Position numbers and translations under genes: made by a program. A DNA stretch of 46,392 nt from Cryobacterium psychrotolerans (lineage in GTDB: Bacteria > Actinomycetota > Actinomycetes > Actinomycetales > Microbacteriaceae), in contig NZ_FNFU01000022.1 in assembly GCF_900101115.1 (NCBI RefSeq), positions 1-46,392 of the forward strand, in the 5' to 3' direction. A model generated the notes under the pieces. The model made no database searches, was not told the DNA's origin, and saw only the letters and a program-made list of their open reading frames with translations. Numbering within the stretch: position 1 is the stretch's first letter; each line of letters opens with the position of its first letter. Positions 24,279 to 32,219 of the stretch are shown here, piece after piece.

Positions 24279-25304
24279 TCAAGCCTTCGAATATCTGCGG
24301 GCGAGGGTCGACAGGGCGACGGCGAGAACGAGAATTCCACCCTTGAAGACGAACTGCCAAAAGGTTGGTGTGCCCATCAGGCTCAGCCCGTTGAATCCGA
24401 CGTTGACGACCAGCACGCCGACGAGGGTGCCGATGATGTGAAAGTCACCGTCACGCAGCGTGGCAGCGCCCAGGAAGACTGCGGCGAAAGAGTCCAACAG
24501 GTAACCGTCCCCGGCGCTCACCGTTCCGCTCCCCAGCAATGAGGCCAGGAGTATTCCCGCTGTGGCGGCGCAGACACCGGCGATAATGAAAGCCGTGATC
24601 TTGGCGCGGTCGGTTCGCAGGCCAGCCAGGTGGGCGGCGTTCTTGTTCGCGCCCACCGCTTGCATGCGCTGGCCGGGCGGCGTGCGGTTCAGAATGACCC
24701 ACAGCACGGCCAGAATGGCGATCATGATCCAAATGGGGTTCTGGATTGTGAGGAAACGGCCGAGTGTGATGTTGGTGAAGGCCGTCGGCACCGAGATGAT
24801 CGGCGATCCGGCGGTATAGCCGTAGGCAAGGCCGATGAGCACGGTCCCGACGCCGAGTGTCGCAACGACAGCATTGACACCTACCTTGGTGACGAGCAGC
24901 CCGTTGACGGTTCCGATGAGTGCACCGATCAACAGGGTGGCCAGAATGGCGATCGGCAACGGAAGCCCCTGATTGGCCATGAGCCCGGTGACCAGGATCC
25001 CGGCCAGGCTCGCCGCGTAGCCGATACTCAGATCCATCTCGCCGACCACGAGGACGAGGGTTAACCCGCTGGCGATGATTGCGGTGAGGGCAGACTGATT
25101 GACGATGGCCAGAAGATTGTTGCTGCTCAGGAAGGCGCCATTCGGGACGCCGAGGCCGAAGATGAGAATCATCACGGCCATGGCGATGAGGGTGCCATAT
25201 TTGGAGACGATGGTCAGCGCCAGACGCCGTCCGCGACCTCCGTGGGGCTTACCTTGGCGGGGTAGCCCGGTCCCAGGCCTCAGTGCGATAGTTTCGGTGC
25301 TCAC
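24279..25304 (-). CDS. Sugar ABC transporter permease (RbsC-like, CUT2)
   Basis: 341 residues from GTG 25304, overlapping the ATPase stop. About ten membrane helices, for example YGTLIAMAVMILIFGLGV, with the RbsC-type signatures ALTAIIASGLTLVLVVGEMDLS, GALIGTVNGLLVTKVGVNAVVATLG and RTDRAKITAFIIAGVCAATAG. It forms the membrane channel with the RbsA-type ATPase and the family-4 binding protein immediately upstream. It is the last gene of its operon, and its stop lies 76 bases from the left repeat. Confidence 0.92.
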   Translation of the reverse strand: MSTETIALRPGTGLPRQGKPHGGRGRRLALTIVSKYGTLIAMAVMILIFGLGVPNGAFLSSNNLLAIVNQSALTAIIASGLTLVLVVGEMDLSIGYAASLAGILVTGLMANQGLPLPIAILATLLIGALIGTVNGLLVTKVGVNAVVATLGVGTVLIGLAYGYTAGSPIISVPTAFTNITLGRFLTIQNPIWIMIAILAVLWVILNRTPPGQRMQAVGANKNAAHLAGLRTDRAKITAFIIAGVCAATAGILLASLLGSGTVSAGDGYLLDSFAAVFLGAATLRDGDFHIIGTLVGVLVVNVGFNGLSLMGTPTFWQFVFKGGILVLAVALSTLARRYSKA

Positions 25305-26860
25305 GCCGCCGAGTCCTTTCCTTCATCCCTGGCAAAGCTCAGGGAAATTATTTGGTCTTCCGTGATTGCGGTTCCGGTCAGTTCGCCGGTGATCTTGCCT
25401 TCAGCCAGCACGACGACGCGATCGCACAGCGCCACAAGCTCTTCGTTGTCGCTCGATATCGCCAGGATCGCTGTCCCGCTGTCCGCGAGTTCCCGGATGA
25501 CCCGGTGAACTTCAGCGCGAGCCCCGACGTCGACGCCTCGCGACGGCTCGTCGAGAATGAGGAGCCTGGGTTTGTCGAGCAGCCACCGTGCGATGACGAC
25601 CTTCTGCTGGTTGCCGCCGGAGAGAGAGCTGACGAGCGCTTCGACGTCGCTGGCTTTCACCGTGACGAGATCGGCGACCTTTTGCGCCCGCTGACGGGCG
25701 CGCCGGAGGCTGAGGAACGGAAAGAGAGCGGAGGGCGTCAGCGAATCCAGTTTGGCGATGTTGATGTTGAAATCGATCGATCGTTCCAGGAAGAGCGCCT
25801 CGGAGCGCCTCTCCTCCGGGACCAGGCCGATGCCCGCTGCGACCGCGTCCGCGGGTTGGCGGAACGCGGTTCTCTTGCCGTCGAGAACAACCTCTCCCGC
25901 GCTCTTGGGAAGCGCCCCATAGATCATCTTGGCCAATTCGGTGCGCCCGGACCCGACCAGGCCTCCCAGCCCCAGAATCTCTCCGGCGTGCACGGTCAGC
26001 GAAACGTCTCGCAACAGGTCAGGGTCGGAGACTCCGCGAACTTCAAGAATTGCGCGCCCGTGGTCTCGCGGCTCGTGGCCGCGCTCAAGAATGACCAGAT
26101 CGCGGCCGACGATCGCTCGAATCAGTTCGGCTTTGGTGGTGCGTTCTCCGACCACCCGCTTGGTGACGGCGCCGTCCTTGAAAACGGTGATGTCGTCACA
26201 CAGATCTGACACCTCGTCGAGGCGATGGGAAACGAACACGACGGCGGTGCCGGACGACACCAATTCCCGCACAATCTGGTGGAGCCTCGTCGTCTCCTCG
26301 ACCGAGAGGGACGCTGTTGGCTCGTCCATCGCGATCAGACGCGCGTCCCGCATGAGCGCCCTGCCGATGAGCACCAACCATTTGTCCGCGGTACTGAGGC
26401 TGTCGACGTTGGTGGAGAGGGAGAATCGAATGCCCAGTCGAGAAGCGACCTGTTTCGCTCGAGTCCGGGTGGGCCGCCAGTCGATCACGCCGAGCCTCGT
26501 GGCGGGGGGGATGCCGAGCGCCATATTGCGCAGGACATCCCACCCGGGGATCAGACTCATTTCCTGATGGATGAAAGCCAGACCCAGCGATGCCGCATCG
26601 TCAGGGGTTGCGATCGTCACCGCCTGTCCATCGACTTCGATCGTTCCGCTGTCGGGCCGACCGATTCCGGCCAGCGCCCTGATGAGGGTCGACTTGCCGG
26701 CGCCGTTGGCACCAATGAGACCGTGAACGACTCCCGCGCGGATGTCGAACGACACCTCCTTGAGCGCAGCGACGCCGCCGAAGGACTTGCTTACATCGGT
26801 GATTCTGACCAGGGGCCGCAGCTCCTGCGGCCCGCGTGGCCTGATGTCCTCAAGCACCAT
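25301..26860 (-). CDS. Sugar ABC transporter ATP-binding protein (RbsA-like, two ATPase domains)
   Basis: 519 residues from ATG 26860 (AGAAGGAG about 10 bases upstream). Domain 1 has Walker A GANGAGKSTLIRALAG and Walker B RLIAMDEPTAS. Domain 2 has a degenerate Walker A GLVGSGRTELAK, as is usual in RbsA, signature LSGGNQQKVVIARWLL and LLILDEPSRGVDVG. One polypeptide therefore supplies both nucleotide-binding halves of a ribose/fucose-type importer. The gap to the binding-protein stop is 51 bases. Confidence 0.94.
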   Translation of the reverse strand: MVLEDIRPRGPQELRPLVRITDVSKSFGGVAALKEVSFDIRAGVVHGLIGANGAGKSTLIRALAGIGRPDSGTIEVDGQAVTIATPDDAASLGLAFIHQEMSLIPGWDVLRNMALGIPPATRLGVIDWRPTRTRAKQVASRLGIRFSLSTNVDSLSTADKWLVLIGRALMRDARLIAMDEPTASLSVEETTRLHQIVRELVSSGTAVVFVSHRLDEVSDLCDDITVFKDGAVTKRVVGERTTKAELIRAIVGRDLVILERGHEPRDHGRAILEVRGVSDPDLLRDVSLTVHAGEILGLGGLVGSGRTELAKMIYGALPKSAGEVVLDGKRTAFRQPADAVAAGIGLVPEERRSEALFLERSIDFNINIAKLDSLTPSALFPFLSLRRARQRAQKVADLVTVKASDVEALVSSLSGGNQQKVVIARWLLDKPRLLILDEPSRGVDVGARAEVHRVIRELADSGTAILAISSDNEELVALCDRVVVLAEGKITGELTGTAITEDQIISLSFARDEGKDSAA

Positions 26861-26911
26861 CGGCTTTTCACTCCTTCTATCTTGTGCGACCGCCACCAAG
26901 CAGGCGTCGGG

Positions 26912-27898
26912 CTACTTGAGTGCTTCCGGGTGGTCCTTCACGAACGCGTCAACGTTGTCGGCCGTGACCAGAATGCCGTCAACATTGATCGTCTTCTGCT
27001 TCCAGCTTTTGCCGGCCGCGATCGCCTCAAGGGTGGTATCGAACATGGCCTTGCCTTCCCCAGCCCCGTCTTCATAGACCGTCGCCGTCAGACTTCCATC
27101 CTGCACCGCTTTAATGGCCGTGCTCGATCCGTTGATGCCGTAGGTCAGCACATCGGTACGACCGGCCTGCTTCAATGCGGAGATTGCACCGAGCGTCGGG
27201 TCTTCCCAGCATCCCCAGATTGCCAGGTTGCCTTCGCCCGCAGGGTGACCGGCCAGCCAGGCGGTTGCGTAACGGGCTCCATCCTGAAGGAATCCGGGAA
27301 TGGTCACTTCCTCTTTCTGAACGGTCACGTTTGGCTGCTTGCTGACGATCTCATCGAAGAGTGTCTCTCGAGCCCGGCAGACCTCACCCGTGCGGTAGGT
27401 GAGGGCGAGGACCGCACCTTCGTTGTCAATGTCGCTCAGCAACTGCTCGGTGGCCGGCTTGGCAAACGGCGCGCCGTCTCCAGTGGTCATGACGACGCCA
27501 TCGGTGAGGCCGCCACCCCAGCTGGCGACCGGAATACCTGCAGACCTGGCGGCGTTCATGCCAGCGCCGAGTGACGTGACCGGGAAGACGAGGTCGAAGA
27601 TCATTCCAGCTTTTTTGCTGACGAAGTTCGTGATGGCCGAGTTGGCGGTGTCGGCGTTGCCTGCCGCGTCCACGACTTCCACTTTCCATCCTGCGGCCTT
27701 GGCTGCAGCCGTCGCACCGGCGATGACCCGGGCGTTGTTCGCGTCGCTCGCGGTAATGGTGACGATGCCGAGCAGCTTGTTTACGTCGCCGCCGGATGCG
27801 GCAGGGGTGGCCTCGTCAGCCGGCGTGCTGCAGGCAGCCGTGCCGACCATGAGGGCGGCGGCGATGGCCGCGGCAAAAACGACTTTGTTCTTACGCAT
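26912..27898 (-). CDS. Sugar-binding lipoprotein of the CUT2 transporter
   Basis: 328 residues. Lipoprotein signal VVFAAAIAAALMVGTAACS, mature family-4 periplasmic-binding fold (LGIVTITASDANNARVIAGA, then VVDAAGNADTANSAITNFVS, then IWGCWEDPTLGAISALKQAG). AGAAGGAGATCACA precedes the ATG. Monosaccharides or small polyols are the usual ligands. Enzymes encoded on the same island point to a fucose-like sugar, but the ligand cannot be read from sequence. Confidence 0.92.
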   Translation of the reverse strand: MRKNKVVFAAAIAAALMVGTAACSTPADEATPAASGGDVNKLLGIVTITASDANNARVIAGATAAAKAAGWKVEVVDAAGNADTANSAITNFVSKKAGMIFDLVFPVTSLGAGMNAARSAGIPVASWGGGLTDGVVMTTGDGAPFAKPATEQLLSDIDNEGAVLALTYRTGEVCRARETLFDEIVSKQPNVTVQKEEVTIPGFLQDGARYATAWLAGHPAGEGNLAIWGCWEDPTLGAISALKQAGRTDVLTYGINGSSTAIKAVQDGSLTATVYEDGAGEGKAMFDTTLEAIAAGKSWKQKTINVDGILVTADNVDAFVKDHPEALK

Positions 27899-27978
27899 TG
27901 TGATCTCCTTCTAGAGGTCCTGTGACGGGTTGTTTTGGTGGTGCGGGGAGCGGTGGTGAGTTCGGAGAAGACGTGGGT

Positions 27979-28848
27979 TTATGAGCGGGGGAGAATACGG
28001 GACTCGACGCCTGGGGCAAGGAGGAGTTCGGCCACAGAGAGGTTGTCGTCATACCGACGGGACAGATGGCGCTTGAACGTCTCCGATTCGTGCACGATGA
28101 CGAGCCGGTTGGTATCACCGGCGAGCCGCACCATCTCGTCAATCAGGCGCAAACCGGCCCAGCCGCTGCCGCCGCCGAAGCCGATGTTGACGTACTCGCC
28201 GGACTGGTTGATGCCCTCGGCATTTTCGTAGCTGTACATTGCGTCACCGGTGACGACCCAGTTGCGGCCCTCATGGTCGGTGACGACGACATACTGACCA
28301 CCCTGGGTGTGTGTGTCCCAGGCAGCACGAATGGAGAGGCCGGGCAAGAAGTCATCGACCGCGCCGTCCAGGAGCCTCAGCCTCCCGGTCCTGGCCAGTT
28401 CCTCAAGAACATCGATGTCGGCGGGGTCGAGGGCGCCGATGATCGAGTCATACAGAGGCGAGGCGTTGAGCGCTTCCCTGGACGTCTCCAACTCGCGCCG
28501 CTGCATATAGAAAGTGGCATTGGGAAACCATCGCGTGGCGCCGGCGTGGTCGTAGTGGGCGTGAGTCAGAATCACGATGTCAATGTCTTCCGGACGAACC
28601 CCGACCTTCGCCAGCACAGCGTCAGGCGTCTGGTAATCGACGATGTCGTTTGAGTCGTTCAGCTCCTTGTTGCCGGAGGTGTTATCGTGCCCGATGTCGA
28701 TCAGAATCCGGTGCCCGCCACCCTCGACGTAGGCATAGCTGTAGGCGAAGAGCCGGGTGCCCGCGTTCCACTCACCGTAGAAGACACAACCGAGGGGCTG
28801 GGCCAGGCAGTGAGAGTATTCCAGCATCCAGAGCGAGTATGACGTCAT
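27979..28848 (-). CDS. Metallo-beta-lactamase-fold hydrolase (N-acyl-homoserine-lactonase-like)
   Basis: 289 residues with the complete dinuclear-metal motif LTHAHYDHAGATRWF near residue 105, an RRELE segment, SIRAAWDTHTQGGQYVV with a further His, VVTGDAMYSYEN with the bridging Asp, and IVHESE late. This is the AiiA/AttM branch, which opens lactones. On a sugar island it may open a sugar lactone rather than a quorum-sensing signal; both are inference. The ribosome site is weak (GAGGAG is 15 bases away). Two copies of the island operator lie between it and lacI. Confidence 0.87.
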   Translation of the reverse strand: MTSYSLWMLEYSHCLAQPLGCVFYGEWNAGTRLFAYSYAYVEGGGHRILIDIGHDNTSGNKELNDSNDIVDYQTPDAVLAKVGVRPEDIDIVILTHAHYDHAGATRWFPNATFYMQRRELETSREALNASPLYDSIIGALDPADIDVLEELARTGRLRLLDGAVDDFLPGLSIRAAWDTHTQGGQYVVVTDHEGRNWVVTGDAMYSYENAEGINQSGEYVNIGFGGGSGWAGLRLIDEMVRLAGDTNRLVIVHESETFKRHLSRRYDDNLSVAELLLAPGVESRILPRS

Positions 28849-28906
28849 GGGCTCTTAGCCACTCCTCATCGAGTTGTCGGACGCTGGGCGTCGTGGACGG
28901 GTCTTG

Positions 28907-28918
28907 GTAATCGATTAC
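28907..28918. promoter_or_regulatory. LacI-type operator O1, perfect palindrome GTAATCGATTAC
   Basis: Perfect 12-bp palindrome 59 bases upstream of the metallo-hydrolase ATG. The related copies at 28942, 30481 and 30521 make it the probable binding site of the LacI-family regulator encoded between them. Confidence 0.75.
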
Positions 28919-28941
28919 TCGGGAAACTCCAACGAACTGAA

Positions 28942-28953
28942 GTAATCGATTTC
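28942..28953. promoter_or_regulatory. LacI-type operator O2, GTAATCGATTTC
   Basis: Differs from O1 only at the penultimate base. O1 and O2 begin 35 bases apart, between lacI and the metallo-hydrolase gene. Confidence 0.7.
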
Positions 28954-29003
28954 TGGAGCCTAATAGGTGGACCGGTGGGTGTCAAGCGACATGCCCGACG
29001 TAC

Positions 29004-30005
29004 CTATCGCATCCCCCAGGACCGTTGCGAACTCTCCCGGACGATAAGGGTCGTGGAGAGGGTGAGTTGGCGCCTTTCGGCCGGGGCCGTACCGCGGATC
29101 CGCTCCATGAGCAGCTGTGCCGCCTGAGCCCCGATGTCGTAGGCAGGTTGCGCGACGACAGACATAGGCGGACTGATGAACGGGGCCCACGGCGCGTCGT
29201 CGAAGGTGATGATGCCGATGTCACGGCCGATGCGGAGTCCGCGTCGTTTGAGCTCATCGAGGACGCCCAGCGTCATTTGGGCGTTCGCGACAAACAAAGC
29301 GTCCGGCGCGACCTCCGCATCCAACAGCTCACTGGCGGCGCGAGCCCCGCCGTGCTGCCGGAACGGTGCGTGCACGAAGAGCTCATCGAGGTTGCCGTGC
29401 TGTCGCACCGCCTCAAGGTAGCCCTGCAGCCGTTCCTGCGCCGTCGCAGCCTCCTCTGGTCCGGTAATACAGGCCGGCCGCGTCCACCCGGCGTCGAGGA
29501 GGTGGTTGGTCGCGGACTCAGCTCCCTCCCTGGAGTGCACCATGACGGAGTCGACCGGTTCGTTCAAGGGACGGTCGATGACAACCAGAGGGATGTTGGC
29601 GCCGCGCAGGCGCGACACATCACTGCCCGCCATGTGCGGGGACAGGATGACGCCGGCGACCTGTTCCTGCTCGGCAACGCGCAGGTAGGTTGCCTCCTTG
29701 GCCGAGTCCTCATCAGCGTTGCAGAGAAGCACGGAGTAACCGGAGCGTTGAGCCACGTCTTCAACGCCCCGCGTGATCGCGGTGAAGAACGGGTTGCTCA
29801 CGTCGCTGATGATCAGCGCAATCACGTCGCTGGACTGACGGCGCAAGCTTCTGGCGATACCGTTCGGACGATAACCCAGCTTCGCGGCGGCGGCTCGGAC
29901 CCTGTCCGCGTACTCCGGGTTCACATTCGGATGGTCGTTGAGCGCTCGGGAAACCGTAGCGACTGAAACGCCTGCCTCGCGTGCCACATCACTGATTTTC
30001 GCCAT
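29004..30005 (-). CDS. LacI-family transcriptional regulator of the sugar island
   Basis: 333 residues. HTH ISDVAREAGVSVATVSRAL at the N-terminus, hinge SLRRQSSDVIALII, then a sugar-binding core (SNPFFTAITRGVEDVAQ, PLVVIDRPLNEPVDSV, IGIITFDDAPWAPFISPP). The ATG lies 17 bases inside the end of the mutarotase gene, so the two are co-translated. Four related operator sequences flank this two-gene unit on both sides, so it probably represses both the fucI-like arm and the transporter arm. Confidence 0.94.
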   Translation of the reverse strand: MAKISDVAREAGVSVATVSRALNDHPNVNPEYADRVRAAAAKLGYRPNGIARSLRRQSSDVIALIISDVSNPFFTAITRGVEDVAQRSGYSVLLCNADEDSAKEATYLRVAEQEQVAGVILSPHMAGSDVSRLRGANIPLVVIDRPLNEPVDSVMVHSREGAESATNHLLDAGWTRPACITGPEEAATAQERLQGYLEAVRQHGNLDELFVHAPFRQHGGARAASELLDAEVAPDALFVANAQMTLGVLDELKRRGLRIGRDIGIITFDDAPWAPFISPPMSVVAQPAYDIGAQAAQLLMERIRGTAPAERRQLTLSTTLIVRESSQRSWGMR

Positions 30006-30411
30006 CAGTCACCACGCCCTTTCGCAGAATCACATTGCCATACGGCCGCAGTTCGCCAGTCGCGACAATGAGAACGGATTCCTGCGCGCGCTCGTAGAAC
30101 TCGAAGCGGGTGATCGCCTCTGCACGAACGGCACCTGTTCTTCCGGTGGCCCGGACGAGCTCGGCGTGAATGTCCGGGGGGCCGGCCGGGGCCGACATCA
30201 GGCTGATCGGCTCGTCGGGATCGATGGGAAATACCGTAGCGATAGCCCTGATGGCCTCGATCGCGGTTGCCCCTGGCAGGTCGATGACGGGGGGGCCGAG
30301 CCGGCGAGCAGGGAAATTGGCATCCGCAATGACGAGCATGTCGCCGTGGCCCATCTCGTCCAATCGGGCCAGGAGGCTACCCCGCAGAAGTGGATCCACT
30401 CCGATGAGCAT
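29989..30411 (-). CDS. Sugar mutarotase, RbsD/FucU family
   Basis: 140 residues, full length. Has MLIGVDPLLRGSLLARLDEMGH, NFPARRLG and the closing YGNVILRKGVV strand, the same landmarks as FucU at 788. A GGGAGG ribosome site precedes ATG 30411. It diverges from the FucI-like isomerase gene, and the 158-base gap holds operators O3 and O4. It would supply the correct anomer to the isomerase. Confidence 0.9.
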   Translation of the reverse strand: MLIGVDPLLRGSLLARLDEMGHGDMLVIADANFPARRLGPPVIDLPGATAIEAIRAIATVFPIDPDEPISLMSAPAGPPDIHAELVRATGRTGAVRAEAITRFEFYERAQESVLIVATGELRPYGNVILRKGVVTDGENQ

Positions 30412-30480
30412 TTGACCTCCCTGTCCGCGCGGGCACGGTCGTCCGCTGCTGGATGATTTCCATTTCCAGCATCCTATCGG

Positions 30481-30491
30481 GAAACGATTAC
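30481..30491. promoter_or_regulatory. LacI-type operator O3 (imperfect), GAAACGATTAC
   Basis: On the minus strand it reads GTAATCGTTTC, one base short of and otherwise close to O2/O4 (GTAATCGATTTC). It sits 70 bases upstream of the mutarotase ATG. Confidence 0.5.
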
Positions 30492-30512
30492 CGAACGTTC
30501 TTGCGCCAAGAC

Positions 30513-30541
30513 TTGACCGAGTAATCGATTTCTGAAATTGT
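30513..30541 (+). promoter_or_regulatory. Promoter of the isomerase/kinase operon with operator O4 in its spacer
   Basis: TTGACC (30513-30518), 17-base spacer, weak AATTGT (30536-30541). The spacer contains GTAATCGATTTC (30521-30532), identical to O2. Confidence 0.55.
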
Positions 30542-30569
30542 TTGTAGAGCGACGACGAAGGAGTCCCCC

Positions 30570-32219
30570 ATGACCCAGTACCATCTGCCGACCACGACCA
30601 CGCGCGGACGCGTCGAGGCCAAGACCGCTTATCTCATCTCCAGCGGGGACCTGCGCCACTCGGCCAACATCGCCGGCTGGCCGACTCAGGCGGCCCTGGA
30701 GGAGGCAGTGACGGCCGTTTTCACGGGATTCGGCTGGACTGTCGTGCGCGCCAATCCGGTGGATCCGAAGACCGGACACGGTTTCATCTCCAGCCAGCGC
30801 ATGGGCCTGGAGGTTTTCAAGAACATTCCCACTGATGCGCCGCTCATTGTGGCCGAGGCGGTCTGGCAATACAGCCACCACATTCTCGCCGGGCTTCGGA
30901 CCCATGGTGGCGACATTCTCACCCTGGCTAACTTCGCCGGCGACTGGCCAGGTCTTGTCGGCCTGCTCGGGCTCAATGCGGGACTGACCAAGATGGGGAG
31001 GCCCTACTCGACGATCTGGAGTGAAGACTTCACTGACGATTGGTTTGTCGAGGGCATCAAGTCCTGGATTGAGACCGGCCGCATTGACCATGACGCCTCG
31101 CACGTCAAGGATCTCGTCGACCTCCCCGGCGGTGCCGAGAGGGATCTCGGCGGAGCGATCGCGCACCAGCTTCTGACTGACAAGGCCATCATTGGTGTTT
31201 TCGATGAGGGCTGCATGGGAATGTACAACGCGATCATCGATGACGAGCTACTCAACAAACTCGGAATCTACAAGGAGCGCCTCTCCCAGAGCGCTCTCTA
31301 CGCCGAGATGCTCACGGTTCCGGATGAGGAAGCACGGGCGGTTCGGGAGTGGCTTGACGCCAAGGGCATGACCTTCAAAACCGGCACTGACGATGCCACC
31401 GAACTCACCGACGCCCAACTGCACGAACAGTTCAAGATGTATATCGCCGCCCTGCGCATCAGCGACGATTTCGGGCTGGATGCCGTTGGTATCCAGTACC
31501 AACAGGGCCTCAAGGACCTCACCCCCGCCTCCGACCTCGCCGAGGGCCTGCTCAACAATGTGGATCGCCCGCCGGTGCTCAGCCGGGATGGCTCCCGGAT
31601 CCTCTGGGACGGCGAAGCCCTTCCTCATTTCAATGAGGCCGACGAAGGCGTCGCGGTCGACGCGCTCATCACCAACCGGGTGTGGACGGCAATGGACCTT
31701 GACCCGGCCACAACCCTGCACGACGTGCGCTGGGGCGAAGACTACGGCGATGAATTCGTGTGGGTGTACGAGATCTCGGGATCTGTCCCTCCCTCCCATT
31801 TCGAGGGTGGCTACGCGGGCGCCAGCAGCTGGCGCCAGTCCCCGGTCTATTTTCCGGCTGGCGGCGGAACCATCAAGGGCGTGTCGAAGCCCGGCGAGAT
31901 TGTCTGGTCGCGCGTCTACGTCGCCCCCGACGGGCTGCACGTCGATATGGGCCGGGCGTCGGCAATCGCGCTCCCCACGGAGGAGACCGAACGCCGCTGG
32001 CAGGCGACGAACCCCGAATGGCCCATCATGCACGTCGTCCTGCACGGCATCTCCCGCAACCAGTTCATGGCGCGCCACAAGGCCAACCACGCCCAGGTCG
32101 CCTACGCGCCCGATGCCGCAACCGCGGACCGGGCGCTGATTGCCAAGGCAGCGGTCTTCGACGCACTGGGTGTGCAGGTCCACTTCTGCGGCGACGTCGA
32201 TCTCAGCGCCTCCGCATGA
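30570..32219 (+). CDS. L-fucose/L-arabinose isomerase-family protein (FucI-like)
   Basis: 549 residues. Aldose-ketose isomerase fold: ISSQRMGLEVFKNIPTDAP, AVWQYSHHILAGLR, LTLANFAGDWPGLVGLLGL and a C-terminal WPIMHVVLHGISRNQF. Candidate metal-binding acidic residues lie in GVFDEGCMG and DDFGLDAVGIQYQQ, with a His in the C-terminal motif. The protein is somewhat shorter than E. coli FucI and clearly divergent, so the true aldose (fucose, arabinose or a related sugar) is open. AAGGAG precedes ATG 30570. The kinase gene overlaps its stop. The usual third partner, a class II aldolase, is absent from the island. Confidence 0.82.
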   Translation: MTQYHLPTTTTRGRVEAKTAYLISSGDLRHSANIAGWPTQAALEEAVTAVFTGFGWTVVRANPVDPKTGHGFISSQRMGLEVFKNIPTDAPLIVAEAVWQYSHHILAGLRTHGGDILTLANFAGDWPGLVGLLGLNAGLTKMGRPYSTIWSEDFTDDWFVEGIKSWIETGRIDHDASHVKDLVDLPGGAERDLGGAIAHQLLTDKAIIGVFDEGCMGMYNAIIDDELLNKLGIYKERLSQSALYAEMLTVPDEEARAVREWLDAKGMTFKTGTDDATELTDAQLHEQFKMYIAALRISDDFGLDAVGIQYQQGLKDLTPASDLAEGLLNNVDRPPVLSRDGSRILWDGEALPHFNEADEGVAVDALITNRVWTAMDLDPATTLHDVRWGEDYGDEFVWVYEISGSVPPSHFEGGYAGASSWRQSPVYFPAGGGTIKGVSKPGEIVWSRVYVAPDGLHVDMGRASAIALPTEETERRWQATNPEWPIMHVVLHGISRNQFMARHKANHAQVAYAPDAATADRALIAKAAVFDALGVQVHFCGDVDLSASA

